Below, piece after piece: positions 32,583 through 45,785 of a DNA stretch of 64,000 nucleotides. The stretch covers positions 620,001 through 684,000 of the forward strand of contig QANY01013209.1 in the NCBI GenBank assembly GCA_003255025.1, written 5' to 3'. The notes under the pieces were generated by a model that ran no database searches, was not told the DNA's origin, and worked only from the letters and a program-made list of their open reading frames with translations. The stretch comes from Datisca glomerata. Its lineage: Eukaryota; Streptophyta; Magnoliopsida; Cucurbitales; Datiscaceae. How positions within the stretch are numbered: the first letter of the stretch is position 1; the number at the start of each line of letters is the position of its first letter. Both the position numbers and the translations under genes were made by a program.

Positions 32583-35500
32583 CACTACTACAAAATAGGG
32601 CTTAGATGATGAGGAAAACCTGTCATCAAAATCCTTTAATGACAGAGATGCGACTGTCATATATCGGATAGTCATCTGAACTAATTTTTATCAAAAACCA
32701 TCATCAAAATGTGTCGTCAAAACACTTTTGATGATGGAGAATCCCCGTCATTAAACGTGCCGTAAAAATATCTTTAATGATGTGGAATGCCCGTCATTAT
32801 AGGTGTCATAAAAACACCTTTAATGACGGGCAATCTCCATCATTAAAGGACCATTTTAAATAAAAATAACTGTCATGGAAAGGCAAAAACCTGCCTTCCC
32901 ATGACAGTTTTTCAGTCATATTAACTAACATGTCAAGACACAAGGCACTATGATCACAAAGGACACCAGTTTACACACTAAGACAATGTTCATAAACCAT
33001 CATGTTTGTATGTTCATATCAAGATGCGTAGGACTTAGAAGTATCTACACTTTTTTATCTGTTCTATCAGTGAAAAGAAGTTTCTCACTAACGAAATAAC
33101 TTCAATGGATGTCTACAAAGATGATACAAACAACAAGACTACTTAAATAGTTATGACTGTGTGACATGACTCAATCTCAAGAACTAGGTATACATACTTT
33201 TTCCATCATCCACTTGACAGATCCACCATATAAGCTGCGACAAGCACTTCTAGAACTTTGCCTGCATGTATGAATTATCAGCACCATTTATGTGATAACA
33301 ATCTAATACATTTTTAAAATAATCTACATATGGTTCTTCAAGTAAAATAAAACAAAGTTCAACAAAAAGTAATATGAGTAGGGGCCACAACTAGTGATAA
33401 GAAAATAGTGTAAGATTAGAGAAATATAAACAAAACAATGATGCAAAAAAGCTTTTGCAGACTTGCACAATAATTGTTTGAACAAAATAAAAAACAATCT
33501 AAAGAAAAATGCCTAGCAATAACAGAGAGCTTGCTATGGTCTTCATTGACATTTATTAGCTTAGCTAGGGCAAATACTGCAGGATATATATGAAAAGTTA
33601 ATCATGCAGAAACTGAAATTCTCTTTATTTTTAATGAAAAAAATATTAACGCAGCCTAAGAGATGGAGACATAGAACTAGCATTCTTATTAGACACATTG
33701 GTCTAATAATTTTTTGGCCTAAACCACTTTCTGAGAAATATTATTGTAATAAGAGGACATGGACATAAAAATCTTTACCAAGACAAGCAAAACCAGCTGC
33801 TCAAGAAGCCAATCCAGTTGCAGTGAGGGAATTGTTACATGAAGCAATGTGTAAATGTAGTTTCTCCCAATCCTTCTTCGCAATCTTTATACCCTGTTCT
33901 TTATCCTCAAAATCACAAGCATGACTACAAATTTCCCTTAGGAAATTCTGGTACCTGCCTCCAGAAAGTGAAAATTCCTAAACTAAAAGAAAACAAAGGT
34001 AAGCATCAGCGCAGACTCAAGTCTTTCATTCAGTTATTATGTTAATCATTACAATTTGGCTTCCACAATATTTTATATATTTCCAAAGCAACAAATAGAT
34101 CACCAATAATTAGTCCACCATAATCATATGACCACACCATATGATCCTAAATTCAGTTAACGCCAGATCATACGCACCTCCTTGTATATGTACTTGCATA
34201 ATACTTAAAATCTCACAACCCATCTTTAAACTTTGTTACAAGTCCAAGTAGAAAATATTATCGTAAAATAACTAAAGAAATTTCTTTCCTACGAGTTACG
34301 TTAATCTTCATCTCAAAGAAAATAGCTTTTACCAGTTGAAGTTTACCAAAATATTTCCCAAATTAACTAGCAAAGTAAACATAAATTCGATTTAAATAAT
34401 CATTACCATTTTACTTCACTCATTTTCTGGGAAACCAAACAAAATAGATTGGAAAACGGTCAAAATGTACCTTTCCATTTAGTCACATCCGATCCTGCTC
34501 GAAGCTGGGACTAACATCAATAGTGGTAATGGTACAACGATGGCTAGGATCAAAGGTAACACTGATACTTGACAGGCAATATTAGTATCGCTTCCTGGAT
34601 GAACCACCAAATAAAGTTCAATCAATGTAACCATTAAAATGAGGGAAGGAGGGTGGGAGGACACTTGCAGAAACTTTCATCATGCAAATAAGCAATGTGA
34701 TTAAAGTATAAAAACACATTACTCTACTTAAAAGGCATAAGAATTTAACAAAAGAAATATGACATTAAAGGGAGGTGATGACGGATTCAAGGGAGTGAGA
34801 TTATGTGTTGACAAGTTCTACATATTGCCTGTTAGCATATTGAAACCATATAACAATGGCAGTATTTATACTGGTCTTGTGACTGCCATAATCAGTAGTT
34901 CATTTCCTAATTACTTCCCTTTTTTCCAGCCCTCCTTTTTGGCCTTTTGAAATAAGATAATATATATTATTCCATCTAAATAATTTCCCGAAATGCAATT
35001 AATGAGACATGGTTAATCTACACCTATGGGAAAGACTACAGAGCTACCCATAGGACCGATTATGGCATCAATATGATAACTCTTCATTGAAGAACGACGC
35101 AACCACCATTAAAATAGTCATTTGAAGATTCAGTAGCATGTCTGTATATGTAGTAGGGGCCTAATCCACCACCGTACCTTTACTAATACCGGAGCCATGC
35201 CCATTATAACTGAAGTCAAAGCATAGCAGAGCGTACATGCTGAGACAAATTTGATGACAACTCCTATAGAGATTAATGCCACTAATTGAGATAATTAATG
35301 TTGAATAAAAATAGATATTTTTGTCCTTGAACTAAAAATTGAGAAACTCTTAGGTCTTAATGTAAAGGGTGGCTAAAGCTTTCAGACATATTTCAGTTAA
35401 GAGTTCTTTTTATCCCACTTGACTTAGGCATATAAAGTGTTGTAATATGCCTCAACTACAAGTTCATGTAGGTAACTTAAAATTTTCATAAATAATTTTG

Positions 35501-36632
35501 TAAGATGATAAATTTTATTATCTGAAAGTATCCTTTGGGAAGGGAGATTCTATAGATCATAAAAAATTATAAATTTTAAACTGAAACAAACATAGAGTAA
35601 TTATTAGTGCATCAAATGGCTGGAAGATGATATGATGCTTACCTTTACAAGCTTGTTTCTTGCAGCACGACCAATCTCCAACTGTTTCTTTACTTGTACC
35701 ACATTTGTATTTGTCGCGTTAGCTAATTCACTGTCAGTTGGTTTTCTTCCAAGATCTTTCTATAAGCCTTCTTCAACTAGAAGAAGTGCCTAAGAAAACA
35801 AATATAATTAAACACCCATTCTCAGTATCAATTGCTGGAAAGATAAAAGATAACACGATTGGTTAACACAAGATAACAAAAATCACCTTCATTGGTTCCA
35901 CCAGTTTGATCAACCAAGTGTGTTCAGATGATGGAAGAATTGGAGGAATTTTCATCTTCTTCCAGTCTAAACTCTAAATAAATTAAGAAAATCTAAACCC
36001 TAACTCAAAATCTATACCCTAGATCTCAATAAAACTAAATCATAACAAATAACACTAAATAAATCTGAAATGAATGCTACAAAATCACTACGAGAGTGTG
36101 AGCCATTGCTGGAGGCTGAGGTTCGAAAGAGAGAACATATCAGAGATGAGCAGTGGAAGAGAGAGAGGCTAAAAAAGGAGTAATGAGAGAAAGAGATAGA
36201 GGAGTACATAGATGAGGTTGAGAGAAAGAAATAGAGAGTAATGCAGAGGCAAGCTCGAAAGGGAGAGAGCGCAGGCTGAACAAGAGATAAGGCTGAGAAT
36301 AAGAAGGCGACTTTGAGTTGAGAGATTTGAGAATTAATGTTATGAGAAATATATAGATAGTATCTTTGTAATTAACATTAACTTTGGGTAAATATAACTA
36401 TGCGAGTATGTCGGGCAAAATTTTTTTTATGACAGTTAAAACAAATGAATGTCATAATAGATAAACATTTTATGATAGTTTAGGTAAACGTTTTATGACG
36501 GATTAGGTAAACACTGTCATATACTCAAACAATAAAATTTCTCACCCAAACATTTTTTTCCTTGACAGATTTAACAAAACTGTCATAAATTTTTTTTTAT
36601 GGATGTCATTGTAGCTCATTGTTGTAATAGTG
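32583..36632. mobile_element. Non-autonomous CACTA (En/Spm) transposon with captured gene fragments
   Basis: The left end CACTACTACAAAATAGGGCT and the reverse complement of the right end CACTATTACAACAATGAGCT match at 15 of 20 positions and start with CACTA. Flanking triplets are CCG and ACG, a near match to the 3-bp duplication of this superfamily. Both ends carry many subterminal TGACAG / CTGTCA and AATGACGG motifs (32620-32930 and 36420-36600), the usual binding sites of the transposase. No TNP2 or TNPA gene is inside. The interior holds a sigma-factor-like fragment (35650-35960) and further unidentified stretches with splice-like sites, for example near 33790-34000. Confidence 0.85.
35650..35960 (-). 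pseudogene. Captured plastid sigma-factor (SIG5-like) exons
   Basis: The first exon (up to about 35886) reads [18 protein letters not shown] and VEPMK and ends at a GTGATT donor. The second, after an AG acceptor at about 35794, reads ALLLVEEGL-stop-KDLGRK, PTDSELANATNTNVVQVKKQ and LEIGRAARNKLVK, ending at GTAAGC (about 35640). Joined, they stay in frame. This is the region ahead of and into sigma-70 region 2 of nuclear-encoded plastid RNA polymerase sigma factors. The GREPTD-like and GRAARNKL blocks fit the SIG5 type best by eye. One TAG stop interrupts exon two, and the promoter-recognition regions (2.4, 3, 4) are missing, so it codes no working factor. It is a transduplicated fragment in a CACTA element. 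Confidence 0.75.
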
Positions 36633-38268
36633 ACGGTTAGTAAATACAAAATTCTAAATTCTAAATTCTAAAATTGAATCTTGAATTCAAATCCCAAATC
36701 TGAATCTATTTGGTAAAAAAGTGTCAGTAATGAAAACTTAGTTCATATTTACTTTCAGAATTTGGATTTACAGTTTCATTAGAGTGTGGGTTTATAATCT
36801 AAATCCGGTATGAACTAAATTAGTTCGTAAATTAGTTGACGCATTTCATTTTGTTAGTTTATTAGTATTTTTTATATATAATAAATGAGATGTAATTTGA
36901 TAATTTTTTAGGACGATAATTTGAAGCATCTTTCTTTCTCTCTTTGGAGTTGTTCTAATAAAAAAAATTGTGTCTTACTTGTTTTCCTCTATTTACGAGT
37001 TTATAGTAAAAGAAGAGAAGATAAGTTAATGACAGTGTATTATTTTTCAAATTAAGATATATTGTTATACAAGATTTGAAAGTGAATATTCTATCTAATC
37101 TATCTTTGTGCTCACAAATTGTAATAGACATTTAGATGTATTATTTATTTTGTACAAACAGAATGTTAGATGAATTATGAATATCGAGTGAAAAACATAA
37201 TATATATTTAATTACGTGCATCGCACGTATATTTTAATTAGTATTCTTATATCTTTTAAAGTTTTTAAAAAAAAAGGGTCACTCTTTTGTCTTGGAGCCA
37301 AAGAGGTGCAATTGCTATGAATACTGCTACTAGTTATTAATGGGTACATCAAAGTTACATTTGAATTACAAATAATATAAGAGAAAAAAGAAATAAAATA
37401 ACGGAGGGTAGTGCATAATTTGATTTAATGAAATATTGAGATGTAAACATAAAAATCAACTTTTACTATTATAATTTCTTTTCATACTTATATTTCCTCT
37501 ACTTTTCCCCCTTCCTTTGAATTCCCGGATCCACACGTTCCCAAGACTCGAATCAAATGTTAGGTTTGGAGATAACTATGGATAAGTATGTACGGAACGA
37601 TGTTATGTGCCAGGATTGTTAAGGTAAATTATTTATCAATTTTATATTTATTGCAAAAAGAATATATTTATTGCAAAATTGTGTGGTTAAAATTCCATCT
37701 TTGCTAGTATGATCCTCTTGGAAGTAGAGCCACTAAATAATTTTTACCCATACAATATATTTACAGACGTTCAGAATCTATTATTCTCTTGGGTATTAGT
37801 GAAAAGAAGACAGAGGAGGATATAACTATGGAAACTTCCATATTACCTTAACATTATTTTGCCAGCTAAGTCTCTAATTATTAGTGCAGTAAAATTTTCT
37901 ACACATGGCTTAGGAGTATAGACTCTGTTTATACGTCTATCGAAGGGTAATTTTGCAGGTGATAAACGTCCTAAACTTAACTCTTCTTCGTCGTAGACGC
38001 TTGAAAGATTACCCTCCCCGTCTTTCGACGTCGTAGATCCGCTTCAAAATGTTGTCATATGTATGTTTTAATCTCGAATTTTTTTTGTGTTCTTGCCGGA
38101 TGTTTTTAAGAGCCTGTAAAAGAAACAAACATGACAAGAAATAAATATACATATTTTTTAATAATCCCCACCCACCCACAAATAAAAAATCCGACTCTGA
38201 TTTCTTATCTCGCGACTAAAAATTAAAAATAAAAAAATTCCCAAATTGCCCATGAATAATAAAAAAAT
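36633..38268. other. Gene-free DNA downstream of the first glycosyltransferase gene
   Basis: AT-rich. It contains a possible decayed Helitron 3' end (37211-37243). The 3' UTR of the gene at 38269-40118 should lie in the last few hundred bases; no distinct poly(A) signal can be singled out. Confidence 0.45.
37211..37243 (+). mobile_element. Possible Helitron 3' end (decayed)
   Basis: ACGTGC-ATC-GCACGT forms a short stem, followed 11 bases later by AATTAGTAT, near the CTRRT end expected for Helitrons but with a changed first base. No 5' end was located. Confidence 0.3.
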
Positions 38269-40118
38269 CTATCTGTCAAAGTGCATAACCTTTGGTATAA
38301 ACCTCATTAGCTTGGGTAATGCATCAGGGGCAAATTTCCTAGCAAACAAGTAACAAACATTGGTTTTCTTGTCATTATACCAACATCTGCTCCTTCCCCT
38401 GAGCTTCCTCAAAAGCTCATTGCCTACATCTTCGCTTGTGAACTTAGCTGGGTGTGGCCCACCCTTTGACCAGTCAACCCAAGTCAAACTCCTATTCCCA
38501 TTGACTTCCCTAAACTTCATGTTGACCAATGTTGGCAAATAATGTTCATCTGCATAGCAAGATCCATGGCAATACTTTTGGAAAAGGGGGAAGTAAATCT
38601 GGTCTGAAACGACCTCGATCGCTAGGTTTCGGTCCATTTCAAACCACTGAGACCCTTTTCTCCATTGTTTTAACGATATTTTGGGATACATATGTGACTT
38701 GTAACGGCCGCGACCAACTGGGCTTGGATCGTCGTATGTCATGACGAAACTTCTGGTGGAGTTAATAAGGTAAGAGTAAATGGTAGTGAAGTTGAAGAGA
38801 GGGATGCATGATTCAGAAAGAAGAACAAATCTTTGATTAGAGATGTCAAGTAGGGCATTGGCTAGTAGGCGTCGTTCAGCCTCTACCATGTTCACATTTC
38901 CCCAATTAACTACCTGTATTTCATAAAATATAACGCCTGATATAAAATTAAATTAACCAAACACCATGAAGAGAGAAATTAATAAAGATCAATTTGTAAC
39001 AAATTTTTATTTATAATAGATATTACCAAACATTTATTAAGAGAGAAACTCAATCAAAACTGACTGCTGTTTCTTTAGGTTTTGTTTAACAAGATTCTTT
39101 AATGCATTGAATTCATAACATTTTCTTTTGGGCTCAAAAACCGCTTAATAACATCTTCAAAAATATGGAATTAAATATTATATAAGAAACATTTTTTTAT
39201 TCGGGGTCTTTTGGTCATATTTTGTTTCTGTCTTTTCTACAAGGCTTGGGAGCAAGATATTTTGTGTTTGTTTTTAACTCATTTTCTCATATTGAAACTT
39301 TTTAACCCTTTTCTAATGTTAAAAGACATAATGATACTATTGGTTTTCTTACATTGTAAATAATTTTTTTCAGATTCTTTATTAAAATTCTAAATAATGT
39401 CCATATCCCATTATAATAAGGTTAAAAATTCAGTTCGTTATGTAATTCGGTTAATGAATTTTATGTTAAAAAAATTATAGTTGATATTAATGATAATTGG
39501 AAATTACATTGCTATGAATTCTTAAAAGGAAATCATGAATACAAAAAAGAAAAAAATGAAAAGGAAATTAATTACCTTGCTAGGAATTCTGCGGCCATGG
39601 AAAATAGGACTCTCAGGGAAAGACAATTTATAAGAAGGATCAGAATGCACATAGATGGAATAAAGACCATCATGCCCTTTGAAGAACTTCTCCCAAAGAC
39701 GAGACAAATACACAGGCCCTTTGGTCAAGAACATGAAGGCAACCTTTGGCACACGTTCAAACGGATAAGTGTCAATCCTCGGAGCCATAGAAGCTCTCCA
39801 TAGCAATTCTTCATCCTCCATATCATGCATCACATTTGGCGGCTTCAAGTACTCCCTTAACCCCACTCTACTTACATTGGACGGTCCTGATTCGACAATT
39901 TCATTCATCAGCGGTGATGATGATGATGATGCTGAGAATGAAAACTGAGAAAACTGTAGATTGAATGAGAAGTTCTGTAGGTAGAAACTAAGTATGACTC
40001 CGACTGTAATCCCACAAGCGAAGAGAAGGAAATAAGAAATGAGGTTTATTAAGTGTAAATGAGCATTATTGAACATCTTTGAAATTGAGGGTAATGGGTT
40101 TTGAATTTGACCCTTCAT
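38269..40118 (-). CDS. GT14 Core-2/I-branching-type glycosyltransferase, gene A (two exons)
   Basis: Exon 1 is 40118-39576 (181 codons), the intron 39575-38914 (GT...CAG, 662 bp, phase 0), and exon 2 38913-38269 (214 codons plus TAG). The 395-residue protein is a type II membrane protein: residues 23-47 form the signal anchor, then comes a Ser-rich stem with a six-Ser run. The catalytic Branch domain (PF02485, formerly DUF266) starts at about residue 100 with [34 protein letters not shown] and FHGRRIPSK. It continues with [45 protein letters not shown] (281-285), DEHY (303-306) and [11 protein letters not shown]. All family blocks are present and the frame is clean, so it is probably functional in the Golgi. 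Plant members are presumed to modify cell-wall glycans or arabinogalactan proteins; the substrate of this one is unknown. It is a paralogue of the gene at 54601-56281. Confidence 0.93.
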
Positions 40119-40450
40119 TCTGTTGCTGTCTTTAGATTACTTTCTTTATTTACTTACAGAAATCAAGTTAATGGATTGGCTTTGAAGGTATTTTTGTAAT
40201 AATTTCAAAGAGAAAAATGGGTATATAGAATTTGTGCAGAGAATGGCAAAATCCTATAATTCAAGAAGCAGAATTTAAACAATAAAAACTCCGAATTTCA
40301 TGTTAACTTAAACTTCTACACATAAGCTAGAGAGAGAGACAGAGAGAGAGAGAGAGGAGGGGGAGTATGTGTTTCTGTAAGCTTTGAGGTGAGCTGAAGT
40401 TTATACGTATGAGAAGGTGTTGATGGCTTTTTCTAGACAGAGAAAAGAAT
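40119..40450 (-). promoter_or_regulatory. 5' leader and promoter region of gene A
   Basis: Upstream of the ATG on the minus strand there is a CT-rich microsatellite (about 40328-40362) of the kind common in plant leaders, and a GTATAA box at about 40401-40406, which would put the transcript start at about 40370. This is inferred from sequence only. Confidence 0.4.
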
Positions 40451-42235
40451 GTGTAAAAGGAGTTAGGAATGGTTTTACAACCTCCTTTCTCATTAATAGT
40501 TTATAATTAAGAAGTTTTATTATTATTTGACTCAATAAAGAATGTCAGTTTCATTTAAAAGACAAACTATCTTCACTTCTTCCCTTCTCCAAAATTTACA
40601 ACACTTTGTGCATGTATATTCTTAGTTTTTAGACTTTTGTACTCTCTAGATATTAGGGTCGAGGATCTAATCTAGACCATTGAAAAGTTATGGTGAAAAG
40701 TTATGGTGACGATCAACTCTTTACACAACGTAAACAAATATAAAATTTTACACAACGTAAACAAATATAAAATTTAATTATACATTTAATTGTTCTGTAT
40801 ATTGAAAAAATAATTATGAACAACCCAAATCAATCAACAAACTATTTCATGTTCTGTAAAACATAAGCTAATCTCTATTTATATTTTTTTAGTGGACTCT
40901 GTCATACAATATCCATCAAGAAATAATTCCTGAATATTTACCAAAAAATGGTTGAAATTGTGTTTATTTTCAAGAGTTCAAAGTTGATGTATTTATTTAT
41001 AAGGCATCTAGTGAAACTTTGTTGCATTCACAACTCCAAGCATACCAAGCATACCATTTTTTTACTACTAGTTTGTTTAAGAGTGCTGGTGAGTAATGAC
41101 TAGAAATGTTTTTATATATTAAAATAAGTTATTTTAGTTAACAACTATTTCCATTTTCTTATTTACATGAAACATTTAGGTGTACTTCTAGCCTTATTTA
41201 TATGTATTTTGATTGCATTTTATGCTGACATTTGATGGAATTTGTTAATTGCTAAAAGTTTGTAACGAAAGAAGATTCAATGTGACGAAACTGAAATTTC
41301 AATAATTAAATTAACAATGACAACATCTTTCAATAAAAAAACAATGACAACAAGCTTTAAGGTAGAAAATGTAATTCTTAGAAAATAATTGGGGGTGTGT
41401 AGTAATTATTTGCGAAATAAATCCCAGAAAAGAAAATCAAGGGGAATAATAACTCAGGAGATTGAAAATTATAATCGAGAGAGAGAAAATCATAGTCGTT
41501 TTTGCGAGATAGAAAACTCTTTGGCGTTTAAATTGGACTTTGAATTTTAAATATGATGTGTTACATTACAACCGCCGTGGCTGCCCACACGTAGGTTCCT
41601 TGTTTGGTTACACTTTTGTTTTTGTCAATTTCCGTGACCATCATAAATCCAGCACGGTTATTATGACCATCATAAATCCACCACATTGATTTTAAGGGAG
41701 AAACTCGGTTATAGAACTCCAAGTACCAATCAATTTCTTTATGTTAATGATACAATGTAGTATTTCTATTATTTATTTGAATATATTCTTAAAAAATAAA
41801 TTTTTTCATAACTCAAAATTTTAAAATATAGAATTTACTATAAATAATTAAATTAATTGAAAAATAAAAATAAGTTGATAAGAATGTAAATAGTTAAGAG
41901 AAATATAAAAAACAAATCTTAATGCATCTACGGTGAAACATGTAATTATACAAGTTTAATTTTGAATGATGATGGTTAGTAAACACATAAAAGTAAATGA
42001 AATTTTATTTTTGTATCTAACAGTTAATAAACATATATAAAAAAATATTTTTTTCCTTCGTTTACTTTTATCTTTACCATTTCTCCCTCTTTCTTTCCTT
42101 TTACCATTTGGTAAACATGCCCAAAAATCAAATATTAATCCAAGCAATGCTATAATTTTACGCTTAATTCTAATATGTCAATGTCTGAGCATGATTAGAC
42201 TACATTAGCCTAATCACCATTATCATTTAACAAGC
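40451..42235. other. Gene-free AT-rich DNA
   Basis: There is a 26-bp direct repeat (TTTTACACAACGTAAACAAA and following) near 40725-40775, but no gene, RNA or nameable element. Confidence 0.5.
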
Positions 42236-43650
42236 ATGATTAAAGTTAATCAAGCCATTCGGTTGACAAATCTCTCTAATGCTGGGATTAATCCTGGCCA
42301 GGTTAATCCCAGCCTTGGATTCATGAAGAAGTGGGTTACCGGTTCAATAGGTAGCCCACTCCCATCTGCTTCTTCAACTTCCCCCTTCTCATTTTCTCAT
42401 TTCTCTCATTCAACTTCAAATCTAGGGCACATAAACATCTTCTAGATCGAAGGCTCTGGCTTCGTCACCGATGGGGCTAACTCACCGGAAACACCTCCCA
42501 CAGTCCCCACCGCTGCACCGTCAACTCCTCCTCCTCCAGCTTCACCTCCTAAGGTGACTTCACTACCTTCTTTCCTCCTTTCTACCCTTCGACTTCAACC
42601 CTATAATCTAGGGCATGCTTTTCAGTTCTAACTTAGCGAACTCTACATGTGGTTATTTATAATTTTTTGTTTGATTCTGGCCAAATCATTACGTTCAGGA
42701 ATGAGAGCCTAGAATTTTGTTTGTCGTAATTTCTCAAAGATCTGTGTTTCTGATGTGATCCAAAAGTATTTCAAAAGCAAAAGTATCTAGCCAAAGCTCA
42801 CCAGGTAAGATTGGAAGTAGTTGTTAAAGCACTAAAATGGCTTGAGTTAGATATGGATGTGGATGAGGTACTTATTTTCTCCATTTTGACTATTTTGTTT
42901 GGTCGAGATTGCATTTCTGACTCGTCGACCTTAGTTCCCTTTATCCCTAATAGTCAAGAGACTTTTGATGATGAATATTGCACGTGGAATGCATAATGGC
43001 CATACTAATATACAACAATCTTATGAAAGTATTTCAGGCTAATGGGTTTTCGTTATTTCTATTTAATTTTGGGTTTCTAGACTCAATTATTTGTGAAAAT
43101 TTATGGATTAAAGTGTAATTTGCACGTCAATCTCTGTAAATACTAGCAAGAAATTTTTGGATGAATGACAAGTTTGACTTCAATTTCTTCATGGATTGTG
43201 TGTGCCTTGACCTGTATTTGATGAAGTGCTGAGGGTTTTTCTTTCCCCCTGTAATTCTGAAGTTTTTTCTTATTCTACTGATGCCCATCTTGTTAGACAC
43301 CCACAATCCCGCTGTAATTTTTGTTTGCCCAAAAACCTTTGTGTACTTCTCTTTTGGTTATTGCTCTCGCTAGATACTTTGAAATTTTGGAGATTTTTTA
43401 TGATGAATTTATATTTGTTCTAGCTCATGCTGTTTCTAGTTTCTTGAGGGTTTTAAATAATAAATCTGATTGAAAAATAGCCTTTCTCCGTTTCCCAGTG
43501 CATAAATGGATGGAGAAACAGAGCAAGAAGAAGATGTGCAGCACCTTAAAAATCTAGCAGAGACCAAATACAAGAACTCCAACTTCTTGATAACTCTTTA
43601 TTAGCATGGATGGTAACTCTTTATTGGCAACTTTAGGGAGTGTAGAAAAT
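42236..43650 (+). pseudogene. Possible host gene fragments, one exon PCI-domain (EER5/PCID2)-like
   Basis: A short piece at 42805-42867 reads VRLEVVVKALKWLELDMDVD plus E, framed by CCAG before and GTACTT after, as an exon would be. It resembles, from memory, the PCI/winged-helix segment of plant EER5 (PCID2/THP1-like) mRNA-export proteins. A GC-richer, Ser/Pro-rich stretch (42440-42556) before it looks like coding or leader sequence, followed by a plausible donor. No continuous gene can be assembled and the neighbouring exons of that family are not visible, so this is at best a relic. Confidence in the identity is low. Confidence 0.3.
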
Positions 43651-44199
43651 CTTTAATTTTTTTATAGATTTAAGGCGCTTAATTGTTGGTCCAATATTAC
43701 AATTTTTCTCATTTTTATGTAAGAGGTATATTGCTTGCATATGCATCTGCTCAAAGTTCTTAATTGGCTTTAGTGACTTTCATTTTGTATGATACCTTTC
43801 ATTCTCTCAGTAAAGCTACCACCATTTAAATTGGTTTAGATAATCAAGCCTATAGACTTGGGAACAATAAAAAATAAAATGAATTTATGATTTCAACTAT
43901 TATGTGTCGTAGAACATTGTTGAAATGCAAGTTTCTAATGAAGAGGCCAAACCGAATGGCCAACCATCATTTTTTTAAATTATAGTGAATTGTAGAAATG
44001 GAAAAACCTCTACGAAGAGTAGAGTACAAATTGGATATGAGAGACACATTACAACTTGGAATGAAACCATGCAGCTGAAGCAATCATTAAAAAACTTTTG
44101 TCATTGTATTTGTGTTATATCCAGAAAGTAGGTTAGAAGTATGTCTCTAGAATTTAAAATAGAAGGGATTTGTAATATGAATATGTAGTGATACCAGTG
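43651..44199. other. Gene-free AT-rich DNA
   Basis: No feature can be supported. Confidence 0.5.
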
Positions 44200-45260
44200 A
44201 AATATGTACTTCTTTAAAGGAAAATCTGATTTTTTATTGATTTAGTAAAGTTATTATTTCATAAAAATTTACAATGAGATTAGTATGTGAAATGATTAAG
44301 TACATAAAAATGGTTAAAAGTGTGAACATGACTAATTATGTGAAGTTTTTAAAGAGAGCTTGAAGAAATAGAAGGACCTCTAGGAAGAGTATATATTAGA
44401 GATGAGACAAGCATTAAGAATAACAAAGTACATGAAAACGGATAGGTGCGTGAAAATGGTTAGATGCGAAAATGGTTAAATGTGCGAATATGGTTTAGTG
44501 TGTGTAAAGTGTGAAAATGGGAAAGCGTATGAAAATTACGAAATCTATGAAAATAATTGTGTAAAAATGGTTATGGGCATGAAAATGACAAACTATGTGA
44601 AAATGACTAAGTGTGTGAAAATGACAAAGTATACGAAATGACTAAGTACATGAAATGACAAACTAGAGAAAATAAAAATGGCTAAAATTGTGAGAATAGT
44701 TAAGTGCGTGAAAAATGGCTAAGCGTATGTCAAAATGTCTAAGTCATGTAAATATGACTAAGTGACAAAACAAGTGCATGAAAATGACAAAGGGTGAGAA
44801 ATGACTAAGTGAATGAAAATTGCTAAATGTATATGGCTAACTTGTAGAAATGGCTAAGTGTATGTGAAAATACCTAAGTGCATGAAAATATGGTTAAGTG
44901 ACAAAACAAGTACATAAAAATGACAAAATGTGAGAAAATTACTAAGTGAATGAAATTTGCATAGTGCATGTGACTAAGTTGTAAAAATGGATAAGTATGT
45001 GAAAACGCCTAAGCGTATGAAAATATGGCTAAGTGTATGAAAAAGGTTAAATTGTGAAAATGACCAAATCATGGAAATGACTATTTGTATATAAGTGACT
45101 AAGTGTGTAAAAATAACTAAGTGTGTGAAAAAGATAAATGCATATGAGAGGGAGAGGGAGATCTAGAATTTATAAGTACATGAAATGCATAATTGTATGA
45201 AATTAATATGTATGTCTAAGTGTGAAAATATGACTAAATTCATGAGAATAAATAAGTGTA
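44200..45260. repeat. Degenerate minisatellite (GTGTGAAAATGGCTAAGT type)
   Basis: Dozens of diverged copies of a unit near 18-22 bases, with AAAATGACTAAGTG, GTGTGAAAATGG and CATGAAAATGACAAA as variants, run without a strict period. It directly abuts the left edge of composite repeat copy 2. No coding content is seen. Confidence 0.75.
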
Positions 45261-45269
45261 TCAAAATAA

Positions 45270-45785
45270 ATAGGTCCAAACACCACAATGGGGACCTAAA
45301 CTCCATCACTACATGGCGAGTCATCATTCAAGACTAGTGTTTGGGCCCCAAACGCTAGTCATGGCTGGTGATTCGCCTACCATGATTGACGTTTGGGGCC
45401 TGCTAGTGGCGTTGAGTCCCCAAACGCCATGGTAACAGGTGTTTGGCCCGTGTCCTAACAATAAGGGTCAAATGCCTGTGTGTCTGGCATTTCGGGCCTA
45501 CGGGTGGTGTTTGGGGCCTGCTGGTGACGTTTGGGCCCCAAACGCCATGGTAACAGGCGTTTGACTCGTGTCCCAGTGACACAGGCCAAACGACTGTGTG
45601 TGGCGTTTGGGGGCCAAACGATTGTGTGTCTGGCGTTTGGGGGCCAAATGCTACCAGCAGGCCCCAAACGCCAGTCATGGCTGGTGAATCACCCACCATG
45701 ACTGGAATTAGAGGCATGTTGTCACGTTGGGGACCCAAATACCAGCACACCGGCGTTTGGTTCCAATACTCCATATTGGATCATG
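45270..45785. repeat. GC-rich palindromic GGCGTTTGGGGCC repeats
   Basis: The core GGCGTTTGG and its complement CCAAACGCC recur about a dozen times, often back to back (TTTGGGCCCCAAACG), with CATGGTAACAGGCGTTTG between. The same motif occurs at 4020-4075 in copy 1. Open frames here are by-products. Confidence 0.8.

Noticed and set aside
36012..36209. 65-residue Ser/Phe-rich ORF on the minus strand
   Set aside because: It lies in GA-rich DNA inside the CACTA element, has no domain and is low in complexity.
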